NCBI GenBank assembly: GCA_937904375.1 | Contig: CALDIG010000207.1 | Location: forward strand, 1-41,590 | DNA: 41,590 bases | Reading direction: 5' to 3' | From: an uncultured Prevotellaceae bacterium | GTDB taxonomy: Bacteria; Bacteroidota; Bacteroidia; Bacteroidales; Muribaculaceae | Shown here: positions 32,180 to 39,790 of the stretch, one piece after another | Layout: each line of letters begins with the position of its first letter | How positions within the stretch are numbered: the first letter of the stretch is position 1 | Program-made: the position numbers and the translations under genes | The notes under the pieces: generated by a model | What the model saw: the letters and a program-made list of their open reading frames with translations, nothing else | The model's database searches: none | Told to the model about the DNA's origin: nothing

Positions 32180-32191
32180 GCGTAAATACGC
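32180..32191. promoter_or_regulatory. GCGTAAATACGC operator-like site upstream of the -33 element
   Basis: This is the third copy, centred about 62 bases upstream of the predicted start of transcription and 74 bp from the promoter-proximal copy (about seven helical turns). Such spacing would allow DNA looping between two bound proteins. Confidence 0.6.
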
Positions 32192-32225
32192 ATTTTTAGC
32201 AGCTTGCTCCATTCTTTGCTGGCTC

Positions 32226-32267
32226 AGCCATTCGTTTCAATTCGTGTGCTTCTTTTATCGACTACTG
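32226..32267 (+). repeat. Right direct repeat (42 bp) flanking the ATPase unit
   Basis: It matches the left copy at 30711-30761 apart from a nine-base gap. It contains the stop codon (32262-32264) of the sulfatase-fold gene, so the ATPase unit of about 1.5 kb is placed exactly at that gene's 3' end. Confidence 0.8.
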
Positions 32268-34262
32268 CGGAATGGTGAGGCGGTTTTCGTTCATGCGGCT
32301 CATGTATTGTTGGATGATGGCTTTGAGTTCGTGTTCCATGGCGGCTTGCTCGTGGACTTTGCCGGCGAGGTTGTCGCGGAGCATGGGGTCGGCCTTGAAG
32401 CGGTAGATGGCTATCACTTTCTCGCCGTCGAACTGCATCATCAAATCTCCCTTGAAATACTGGTAAATGCCGTTGTTGTAGTTCACCGCCCAAGTCTGCC
32501 CGGCGGGTGTGCTGAGCAGGTCGCAGCCAAAGGAGACATAAGATTCAGTATATCCTAGCCAGTGTAGCAGGGTTGGAGAGATGTCGGTCTGCTGCGCCAG
32601 CACGTCGCTGCGCACGCCAGGTGCTATGCTGCCGTCGGGGGTGAAGAAGATGATGGGGATGCTGTATAGTCCCTGGTCGGTCTTGTAGAACGGGTGCGTC
32701 GATTGGTTGGTGTGGTCGGCGACGAGGACAAAGATGGTGTTGTTGTACCACGGCTGCCGCGAGGCACGCTCGAAGAATCGCCGCAGCGCCATATCGGTGT
32801 AGCGCACGCATTTGTGGATAGGGTTTCCGCCCTCGTCGGTGAAGGTGGATTCGTATTTCTCGGGCACGTTGTAAGGGTGGTGGCTCGATGCCGTGAAAGT
32901 GGTGGCGAGGAACGGCTCGCGCATGTTGTTGATATTGTCGAGAGTGAATTGCAGGAACGGCTCGTCCCATATCGCCCACTTGCCGTCAAAGTCGTCCATG
33001 CCGCCATAGCGCTTGTCGTCGCAATACTCGTCGAGACCATAGTAGGTGTCATAGCCTATGGCGTGAGCAAAGGCGCTGAACCCCATAGAGATGTTGTGTC
33101 CTCCGTGGAAGAACGCACTGCTGTAGCCCATCTGCTTGAGATGCCACGGCAGACCGTGAACCTCGTTGAGCGACGCGGGAGTGAGGAAGAACGGCTCCAC
33201 AAACATAGGAATCCCCGCCAATATCGCCGGCATGGCATCCATGCTGATGCGGCCGTTGGCAAAGCTGTATTCGAAAGTCAGCGAGCGGGTGAGCAGCGAG
33301 TCGATAAACGGCATATAGCCCTTGTAATCCTCGCCAATGTTACTGTGGTTCAGGCTTCCCACATATTCCTTGCCCATGCTCTCCACGATGAGAATCACCA
33401 CATTCTTCTTGCCTAGACAGGTGCTGTCGGGGGCTGTAGCAGGGCGGATAATGGGCTGATACACCCGCTCCATCTCGTCGCGGCTCATATAGTCGGGGGT
33501 AATATAAGGCTTCTTGCCTATGCTCCTGATGAGCGAGAACGGCGTGTTGAGAACCAGGGCAGCCTCCACAGGTCGAGAGATATACTGGTTGGCGTTGCTC
33601 ACCGTGATGGGGCGTGTGCCGGCAGTGGCACTGCCGCGCACTCCGATGATGAGCAGCGGAGCGGCGACGAGCAGCGACACTGCCTGAGCGGTGTAGTAGA
33701 GCCATCGGCGGTTGCCATAGGCGCTGTAGTCGCTGCGCGTGAAGCACCGCCACATCAGGAACACTATTGCTGCCATCACAAGAACTAAGTACCAGTGACT
33801 TACAAATTCGCTCAAGATGATTGACGTGATATTCCCTTCGTTGGCAAACTCTGAGAACACCGTCACCGTGCTGCGGCGACCGGTATATTGGAAATATACC
33901 GCGTCGCACAGGTTGCTTGCCACCGCTATGCCGTTGGTGACCACATATAGCCACCGCAGTCCGCTGGTCCACCGCCGCCGCTCCTTGAGGTGCAGCGGCA
34001 GCAGTTCAAGCAGTAGGTAGAGAGCATTGACATAGAGCAGCGCCGAGGTGTCGAAAACCAGCGCACCATGCAACAGCTGTCCCGAACCCTTCCATGAGAG
34101 GTAGGGGCTATATACACTCCAGTTCTCGGCAAGGAACGCCACGCGCGAGAGCATAAACACCAAGTAGGCGAGCAGCACGTTTATCACTGCTGCCCCAGCA
34201 TTGCTATGCACAATGCGCTTCAATGCCTGCCAAATCTTCTTTATGTCAATGTCGATGTTCAA
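32262..34262 (-). CDS. LTA-synthase-like phosphoglycerol transferase (sulfatase fold)
   Basis: The 666-residue product has five hydrophobic segments in the first about 220 residues and then a large extracytoplasmic alkaline-phosphatase/sulfatase-type domain. Metal and active-site motifs seen: VVILIVESMGKEYVGSL (glutamate ligand, about 292), FANGRISMDAMPAILAGIP with a serine where the threonine nucleophile of LtaS lies (about 335), AFFHGGHNI, WAIWDEPFLQF and VLVADHTNQ (about 525), ending in STHPFYKTDQGLYSIPIIFF. In Gram-negative Bacteroidales such enzymes probably move phosphoglycerol or phosphoethanolamine groups onto periplasmic glycans or lipids, since there is no lipoteichoic acid; this is inference. 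The last codons are shared with the direct repeat that borders the ATPase unit. Confidence 0.9.
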   Translation of the reverse strand: MNIDIDIKKIWQALKRIVHSNAGAAVINVLLAYLVFMLSRVAFLAENWSVYSPYLSWKGSGQLLHGALVFDTSALLYVNALYLLLELLPLHLKERRRWTSGLRWLYVVTNGIAVASNLCDAVYFQYTGRRSTVTVFSEFANEGNITSIILSEFVSHWYLVLVMAAIVFLMWRCFTRSDYSAYGNRRWLYYTAQAVSLLVAAPLLIIGVRGSATAGTRPITVSNANQYISRPVEAALVLNTPFSLIRSIGKKPYITPDYMSRDEMERVYQPIIRPATAPDSTCLGKKNVVILIVESMGKEYVGSLNHSNIGEDYKGYMPFIDSLLTRSLTFEYSFANGRISMDAMPAILAGIPMFVEPFFLTPASLNEVHGLPWHLKQMGYSSAFFHGGHNISMGFSAFAHAIGYDTYYGLDEYCDDKRYGGMDDFDGKWAIWDEPFLQFTLDNINNMREPFLATTFTASSHHPYNVPEKYESTFTDEGGNPIHKCVRYTDMALRRFFERASRQPWYNNTIFVLVADHTNQSTHPFYKTDQGLYSIPIIFFTPDGSIAPGVRSDVLAQQTDISPTLLHWLGYTESYVSFGCDLLSTPAGQTWAVNYNNGIYQYFKGDLMMQFDGEKVIAIYRFKADPMLRDNLAGKVHEQAAMEHELKAIIQQYMSRMNENRLTIPQ

Positions 34263-34323
34263 AGTAATTTATGGTGAGTCCACTTTAAAAATACAAACTA
34301 GTGGTGATCATTTTGATAATTGA

Positions 34324-34446
34324 CTCAAGTTTCGCAAGTTGTTAACTTGCTCAAAGTTTAATGTTTAGTGTTTAGAGTTTAGAGGATAATCAGTGTGAAA
34401 AATTGAAAATTTTGAAAAAATGTTCTTCTCTAAACGCTAAACTCTA
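34324..34446 (+). repeat. 123-bp dispersed repeat, copy B
   Basis: It is about 97% identical to the reverse complement of 5380-5502, 29 kb away. It fills much of the 331-bp gap (34263-34593) between the sulfatase-fold gene and the zinc-ribbon operon. The rest of the gap holds only AT-rich sequence with a small AGTTTCTAAAG/CTTTAGAAACT hairpin near 34463-34492. Confidence 0.85.
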
Positions 34447-34593
34447 ACCTCTAACCTTCAAGTTTCTAAAGTTCTAAAACTTTAGAAACTTGAGATAATT
34501 GATTATCAGAGAAAAATAATACGTTTAGATTAGTTTAATTAGTGTGCTTATATTTATTAAAGTGGATTCAATTAATAAGTATTTGGTTGGTTT

Positions 34594-35649
34594 TTATTGT
34601 ATTGGTCCGCCGCAATAGGGGCATGAGGTTTTTCCTGTGCCATCGCATGCTTCGCAGGGATAGTATTCGCCATAGTAATACTCTTTTCCAGAACCGTAGC
34701 AAACGCTACATGTCACCTCTCCAGCGCCACTGCAGTATGAGCAATATCCAGCCTGCTCCACGATTACTCTAGCCTCGGTGTCGCCACTCGAGATAGTGAT
34801 GGTGCCGGTTCTTGAATAGCTCGAATCGTTACGACGAACATACCAACTTATTCCATTGTCTCTAGCGGGGCTGGCCTCTATCCAATCGACATCGGTGTTG
34901 ATATCAAAATTCTCAACATCGCCATCAGTAGAAACTTCAAAAATCCCACCACCGCCTCCAGCTCCAATTGCTTCATAGCTTGTGACGTCAATATAGCTTG
35001 CGTCGGAGCTTTGTACTACTTTGATTGTGGTAGTTTTGGCTCCGGCAGAAATTTCGATGGTTCCTTTGCGGTCTTTACCGCCATGCTCCAGCGAATCGCA
35101 CTTGATGGTAATCTCATCGTCATCGATATCAACGTCAAGCCAGTCGGGGCAGTCAGTAACTTCAAACTTCTTGGCATCGGTTTTAATCTTAACTTTTTTC
35201 TTGCCGCCTGTGCGGTCAAATTTCACTTTATCGGGTTTTGCATTAAGTCTCTCCACCTTGTTGTAGAAGAAGAAATAATATACTGCTCCGGCAGCGCAGG
35301 CAAGTGCTATAAGCACCGCCAGAGCAATAAGAGCTTTAGTGAGTCCCGACATACCTTTTTTCTTGGGTTTCTTCTCCTCGATGGAGGGTTGTTCGGGATT
35401 GTTGTCATAGTCCGAAAGTGGTGTAGTAGAGTTTGGATCGCTTTCAGGCATCTGAGGACTGGGCGTGTAGGAACTTGCTTCGGGAACCGGCAACACTTGT
35501 TCTGGAGTTGCCCCAGGTAGTGGTGGCAGTTGTTCGGGAGTTGCTGCCGCATTGTTGTTGATTACTGGGTTGAAGGGTTGTGCCGCTCCACAATACCGGC
35601 ACAATCTTGCGCCATTATCAATCTCTTGGTTACAGTTAATGCATTTCAT
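34594..35649 (-). CDS. Zinc-ribbon membrane protein with BACON-like domains and CxxCxGxG tail
   Basis: The 351-residue protein begins with a zinc ribbon (MKCINCNQEI, then CRYCGAAQ), a Pro-rich linker, one membrane segment (about 105-128, ALIALAVLIALACAAGAVYY) and VERLNAKPDKVKFDRTGGKK, which opens a BACON-like beta domain; a second such domain follows (about 220-300). The last about 50 residues carry DnaJ-type cysteine motifs CSYCSGAGEV, CSVCYGSGKE, CEACDGTGKT and CPYCGG. With the N-terminus inside, the BACON domains and the second cysteine cluster lie outside the cytoplasm. It is the last gene of a six-gene minus-strand cluster and a clear paralogue of its upstream neighbour. No function is known to me; a scaffold or sensor is inferred. 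Confidence 0.85.
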   Translation of the reverse strand: MKCINCNQEIDNGARLCRYCGAAQPFNPVINNNAAATPEQLPPLPGATPEQVLPVPEASSYTPSPQMPESDPNSTTPLSDYDNNPEQPSIEEKKPKKKGMSGLTKALIALAVLIALACAAGAVYYFFFYNKVERLNAKPDKVKFDRTGGKKKVKIKTDAKKFEVTDCPDWLDVDIDDDEITIKCDSLEHGGKDRKGTIEISAGAKTTTIKVVQSSDASYIDVTSYEAIGAGGGGGIFEVSTDGDVENFDINTDVDWIEASPARDNGISWYVRRNDSSYSRTGTITISSGDTEARVIVEQAGYCSYCSGAGEVTCSVCYGSGKEYYYGEYYPCEACDGTGKTSCPYCGGPIQ

Positions 35650-35716
35650 AATTTAGAAGTTTATATTGTGATGTTAAACCATATTAAAGTGCTGTGTGTC
35701 AGCTCCACTTGCGTGG

Positions 35717-35806
35717 GTAGGGACACGGCATGCCGTGCCCATGATGAGCAAGGCGGCTATGCTTGCGGCGAGGCGAGACGGCGGTTAGGGCATGCCCTGA
35801 CCCTAC
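35717..35806. repeat. Palindrome-rich intergenic element between the zinc-ribbon paralogues
   Basis: The outer ends are inverted (GTAGGG at 35717-35722, CCCTAC at 35801-35806). Inside are two strong palindromes: GGGACACGGCATGCCGTGCC at 35720-35739 and GGTTAGGGCATGCCCTGACC at 35783-35802. It is GC-rich against an AT-rich background. It looks like a miniature repetitive element rather than a gene part; the 294-bp gap has no coding sequence. Confidence 0.65.
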
Positions 35807-35943
35807 AGCTTGCACAAGTTATTACGAGCGTGAACATTTTATTTAAAAGAAGACTTATTCAACAAGTTGAATATCAGAAAACTAAAAATCGTTGACATTA
35901 GTTTAATTCGTTGTTTTTTTATTCTTTCAAGAGGACTCAATAT

Positions 35944-37293
35944 CTAATCATCTGAGAATTTATTTCCAGTGCCGTTGCATTCTTCGCAGGTGTTGTGGCC
36001 TCGTCCGTTGCACGACTCGCAAGTTTTGTCGCCACGTCCACCACATTCAACGCATTTGCTGTAAATAGACTCACCAGTTTCATAGTTATAGCCTTCATAC
36101 ACTTCTCCATCAGTGCAATAGGTGCAATCTTTTCGGCCTGTGCCGTTGCAATAAGAACATAAATCTTTGCCAGTGCCATCGCAGTAGCCGCATTTTTTTG
36201 CTTGGACAATGATTATTGTCTTTTCCAGCTTGCCGCTCCTAATGGTGATGGAGCCTTGCCTTACCGAGTAAGATTCGTTATTTTCGATGTTTAGAGTGAA
36301 CCCCGAAGTTGTTTTGTCGCTAATAATGCACATCACAGGGTTCTCAACGTCATACTCGATGGTTGCCGGGTCGCCGTCGGTGTCGATGTCGATAACCACC
36401 TCCTCACCATTGTAACCAGTTCTGATTATGTCTTGCGAGAGACGCATATAGGTTGCCTTGGAGCTTTGCTTAACGGTGATTTTGGCTTCTTTGTCGCCGG
36501 CAGTAAGCTTAATGACTCCCTCCCGGTCTTCGTAGGTCTCTAGTTGCTGGCACTTGATGGTTATCTCTCCGTCGCCAACTGTCACCGTTACCCAATCAGG
36601 TTTTTTAGCGACCTCAATCTCTTTGGCGTCGGTGGTGATAGTTACCGTTTTGTCGCCACCCTTGCGTGAGAACTTCACCAGCTCAACATCGGGCTTTAAT
36701 TTCTCCACCTTGTTGTAGAAGAAGAAATAATATACCCATCCGCCTATAGCACCCACTAGCAGGATTATCGACAGAGTGAGCAGAGCTTTTGCCCAGCCCG
36801 ACATGCCAGTCTTCGTAGGCTTGACATAGGGTTGATAATTGTTAGTCTCGTGGTGTGGCATGGCTGCCGGCATGGCTGTCATGTGTCCTTCCTCCTGAAT
36901 TTGTGCGGAGGGTGTCACAAACTGGCAGCCGCAATACTGGCAGAAGCTGGAGTTGGCGGCAACCATCTTTCCGCACTCGGGACATTGCATCATCTCTACG
37001 CCGGGGTCATCGGGGACTTGTGGCTGCGGCTCCACAGGCTCCTCTTGCTGATAGCTGATAGTGTGTGCTGCCCCATCAGGCACGATAGGTGCCTGTGGTG
37101 GTGCCACGGCGGTGCCGTGACTGTGCGGTACCGGTGTCTGTGCCAATCGGTGAATCTCTTCGTCGGTCATTGCAGTGGCGAGTTCGGGGTGCTCTCTCTC
37201 GTAGGCTTCCCTGTCGAGTGGCTGCATGGTGCCGCAGTAGTTACAGAACTTGTTGCCGGCATTAATCTCTCGATAGCAGTTAATGCATTTCAT
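35944..37293 (-). CDS. Zinc-ribbon membrane protein with BACON-like domains and extended CxxCxGxG tail
   Basis: The ATG at 37293 gives 449 residues with the same start as the paralogue (MKCINCYREI, then CNYCGTMQ); longer readings run into the preceding gene. A second zinc ribbon follows (MMQCPECGKMVAANSSFCQYCGCQF, about residues 104-128, split here by knuckle spacing). One membrane segment lies at about 180-205, then two BACON-like domains, the first opening KVEKLKPDVELVKFSRKGGD. The C-terminal about 80 residues hold six cysteine knuckles (CGYCDGTGK, CSYCNGTGR, CTYC, CVECGGRGD, CESCNGRGH, CEECNGTGN). The DNA around the membrane anchor is almost identical to that of the paralogue (36702-36735 against 35249-35282), so duplication is recent or under conversion. 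Confidence 0.85.
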   Translation of the reverse strand: MKCINCYREINAGNKFCNYCGTMQPLDREAYEREHPELATAMTDEEIHRLAQTPVPHSHGTAVAPPQAPIVPDGAAHTISYQQEEPVEPQPQVPDDPGVEMMQCPECGKMVAANSSFCQYCGCQFVTPSAQIQEEGHMTAMPAAMPHHETNNYQPYVKPTKTGMSGWAKALLTLSIILLVGAIGGWVYYFFFYNKVEKLKPDVELVKFSRKGGDKTVTITTDAKEIEVAKKPDWVTVTVGDGEITIKCQQLETYEDREGVIKLTAGDKEAKITVKQSSKATYMRLSQDIIRTGYNGEEVVIDIDTDGDPATIEYDVENPVMCIISDKTTSGFTLNIENNESYSVRQGSITIRSGKLEKTIIIVQAKKCGYCDGTGKDLCSYCNGTGRKDCTYCTDGEVYEGYNYETGESIYSKCVECGGRGDKTCESCNGRGHNTCEECNGTGNKFSDD

Positions 37294-37327
37294 AATGTTA
37301 TGTAATGTTTTAGATATATGTGTCTTA

Positions 37328-38095
37328 TCACTCTGAGACGGGTCGCTGAATGTGCCTGATGTTCTCCACCTGATGGTTCTTGATGGTGACAACGGCGATA
37401 GGTTTGATGTCGTCGGGATATATCGTTTCGGAGCGAGGGTGGCTATTATTGAAATGTCCCACTTTATATATGAACGACTTGTTGCCCACGATGAGCTTGA
37501 CGTTGCATTCGCCGAAACGACCGTTGTCAAAGTTGTGGATACCGAATTCATAATCGCCATCCATGAGCTGGTTGGCACTGGGCCAAGAAATGTTTTCTAC
37601 ACCCTTAGTGCGAGGGCTCTGCATGTCCACATCGAGCTGGCCACCGCAGCGTGTGCGTTGCGGGTAACGGTAGCTATGGAAGTAGATGTGAGCTCCTGAG
37701 GGTTCCTCGGCATGAGCGTCGAGGTCCACGATGTCTCTCCCATTCTCGTTCCACATGATGGTAAACCGCATGAAGGCATCCACATCGCCACCTCTATCAC
37801 CTACTTCACGGTCCATTTCGTCGCTCACATCCTCTTCTTCCTCCACAACTCGAGTGGTGTCGCGCACATGGATTGTGGAGTCGATGACAACTGTGGTGTC
37901 GGTGTCGTCATCGTTGTGGTGATGGTGTGAACCCTTGCAGTTGAAGGGCAGCAGAATGAGCAGAGCCAGTGCTATGAGGTTAAGAAAAGCAAGAATGCCA
38001 CACATCCACGCCTGTCGGCGCTTGCGTCTTTCCTCTTCGGTTCTCGGTGTTACCGCCTTTGGGGGTATATTTTTATTCTCAATGTTCTTTTCCAT
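37328..38095 (-). CDS. Membrane-anchored DUF2135-like protein
   Basis: The 255-residue protein has a basic cytoplasmic start, one membrane segment (about 30-52, MCGILAFLNLIALALLILLP), a His/Asp-rich linker (SHHHHNDDDTDT, about 57-68) and an acidic spacer. The C-terminal domain (about 105-230) has the pattern of DUF2135/YfaP-like domains: FTIMWNENGRDIVDLDAHAE, then EEPSGAHIYFHS and GGQLDVDMQSPRTKGVENIS. DUF2135 domains occur in predicted extracytoplasmic protein systems, often with von Willebrand A proteins; no activity is established to my knowledge. It lies 34 bases upstream of the zinc-ribbon gene and 56 bases after the preceding gene, so it is a member of the operon. The His/Asp linker might bind metal. 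Confidence 0.82.
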   Translation of the reverse strand: MEKNIENKNIPPKAVTPRTEEERRKRRQAWMCGILAFLNLIALALLILLPFNCKGSHHHHNDDDTDTTVVIDSTIHVRDTTRVVEEEEDVSDEMDREVGDRGGDVDAFMRFTIMWNENGRDIVDLDAHAEEPSGAHIYFHSYRYPQRTRCGGQLDVDMQSPRTKGVENISWPSANQLMDGDYEFGIHNFDNGRFGECNVKLIVGNKSFIYKVGHFNNSHPRSETIYPDDIKPIAVVTIKNHQVENIRHIQRPVSE

Positions 38096-38151
38096 AATCG
38101 TAAATCCTTGTGGTGGGTTCTATAATTAATGTTGTGTTTTGTGTGTTGATA

Positions 38152-38952
38152 TTATTGTTTCTCTTCTTGTTTCTCTTCTTGTTTTTCTTCTTGACCGGTG
38201 TTCTCATCGGCTGGAGCACTCTTGCTTAGCTTTTTGGTTTTTGGAGCCTTGCCTCTGAGCTTGGTCATGAGTTTGATATATTGACTCTTGCAATTGGTAA
38301 AGCCGTTTTCGAGCAGCTTTAGGTACTCGCTTATAATGTCGTTGAGGTGCGGGCTGTTCACCTTGTCTTTGCGCAGGTAATACATTCTGTAATACTCCTG
38401 GCTGGTGATGCGGTGACGCACATAGCTGAGGATGTCGCTCGGCAAGTGTTGCCATCCCGCCTTGCGGCAGTAGTTATTGTAGCAGTCGCGCATCACGGTG
38501 TAGAGCGAGTCGGTGTAGGTGCCGTAGTTGTCGATGATGGGCAGATAAGGCTCCTGAAATTCTTGGTAGCTCTTGAAAAAGGTCTCCTGGGCAAAGGGTC
38601 TCAGCGCAGTGATGATAGTGTCGTTGTAGGGTTGCTTGAGGTTGATGTACAGGCATTCCTTGAAGATGGCGATGTCCTTCAGCTCGCGCATGTCGTCGCA
38701 CTTGATGTGGATGGTGTTAAGCTGCTTGTTGAGAACCACACTGTCGGCATCCTCTTGATTGAATTTTGCCGCTAGTTCTACCGAGTCGCGGCAGTACTTG
38801 TCGATACTGTCGTTAAGGGCACTGATGTGCTGCTTGGTGGTGCTGATGTAGGTAGCGCTGTTGCTCGCTTGTGCCACCGCTCGCTGCGGTGGCACAAGGC
38901 ACAATGCCAGCATCGAGATGAACAATATGTTACTCAAGTTCTTCATCCTCAT
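38152..38952 (-). CDS. Exported helical protein of unknown function with EEKQ repeats
   Basis: The 266-residue product starts at ATG 38952 (or 38946) with a signal peptide ending PQRAVAQ, so it is periplasmic. The mature part is predicted helical throughout, with many Tyr and charged residues (for example YCRDSVELAAKFNQEDADSV, SEYLKLLENGFTNCKSQYIK). It ends with a basic segment and three exact EEKQ units encoded by a 12-bp tandem repeat (about 38152-38187) whose copy number may vary. Its start overlaps the 3' end of the upstream gene by 23 bases, showing translational coupling. No family was recognised. It has few cysteines and no catalytic motif; an adaptor or binding role within the operon's membrane assembly is inferred. 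Confidence 0.8.
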   Translation of the reverse strand: MRMKNLSNILFISMLALCLVPPQRAVAQASNSATYISTTKQHISALNDSIDKYCRDSVELAAKFNQEDADSVVLNKQLNTIHIKCDDMRELKDIAIFKECLYINLKQPYNDTIITALRPFAQETFFKSYQEFQEPYLPIIDNYGTYTDSLYTVMRDCYNNYCRKAGWQHLPSDILSYVRHRITSQEYYRMYYLRKDKVNSPHLNDIISEYLKLLENGFTNCKSQYIKLMTKLRGKAPKTKKLSKSAPADENTGQEEKQEEKQEEKQ

Positions 38953-39778
38953 AGTCGTTGTTGTTGCTGTTGATTCTGTCTTTCACCGCACGTTCACTGG
39001 CTTTACGCTTAGCTTCTTTCAGTCGAAACTTCTCTTGTGCCAGTTGAGAGTTGGAACCAAAATGCCGCTCATATTTACTGATGCGCTCCAGCAAGTCGTC
39101 GATGCCGGCACTGCGATGCTGGCAGGCAGCGGCGATGTTATTGGCGAGCGAAGTCTTAGCTTTATCGGGCACGGCGTTGAGTGCTGCGACAAGGCTGGTG
39201 CAGTTGGTGAGAGGTGCCCGCTTGAAGGAGTTGGCGCGTGCGATGGCGGCGTTGGCGGCTTCTACTGTAGTGATGCTTCCCACTTTTGTCGCGGCGACAG
39301 CAGCATGATAGTCGTTAACCGTCTTGATGATGTCATTAAGCTTAGGCAAGTCGTGAGAGTCGTTAGGCAGGATGCCGGCATCGATGAGACTGCGAGCCTC
39401 ATGTCGCAACGTGTCGATGACACTAACGTCCCACTCGCTTTTTTTAAAGCTCTCTTGGGCATAGTTGATGAGCTTGGGTGAATAGCCATAGGCGAGCAGC
39501 TTGCGGCAGTTCTCAACTTCGTCGGCATTGATATTCTCGAGGTAGGCGGCATCACCCACTTCCTGCATCATGTAGTTGAAGGAGTACATTATGCTATCGA
39601 AGGAACTCACGGCGGTGATCTGCTTATCGACATTCGACTTGATGTGTGCGGTGAAATAGGAGTCGTTGATGTTCACCTTCTTTATGTCGTTGTCGTGATA
39701 TAGCAGCGTGAACCAAATCAGTAACCCGATGCACAAGGCGGATAATGCTATTAGTCCTATTTTAAGTGCCTTTATCAT
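38930..39778 (-). CDS. Single-span membrane protein with helical extracytoplasmic domain, unknown function
   Basis: The 282-residue protein begins with a signal anchor (MIKALKIGLIALSALCIGLL, then IWFTLLYH), followed by a helical domain exposed outside the cytoplasm (about 30-245) rich in Asn, Asp and Ala, and a charged coiled-coil end (LAQEKFRLKEAKRKASERAV) and an acidic tail NNNDYEDEELE. No family or active-site motif was recognised. It overlaps the next gene by 23 bases and follows the 572-residue gene by 12 bases, so all three are coupled. Its size and helical makeup resemble the neighbour downstream, though I cannot show homology by eye. It may be a partner subunit in a complex of single-span proteins. 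Confidence 0.8.
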   Translation of the reverse strand: MIKALKIGLIALSALCIGLLIWFTLLYHDNDIKKVNINDSYFTAHIKSNVDKQITAVSSFDSIMYSFNYMMQEVGDAAYLENINADEVENCRKLLAYGYSPKLINYAQESFKKSEWDVSVIDTLRHEARSLIDAGILPNDSHDLPKLNDIIKTVNDYHAAVAATKVGSITTVEAANAAIARANSFKRAPLTNCTSLVAALNAVPDKAKTSLANNIAAACQHRSAGIDDLLERISKYERHFGSNSQLAQEKFRLKEAKRKASERAVKDRINSNNNDYEDEELE

Positions 39779-39790
39779 GATAGAGTGGGA

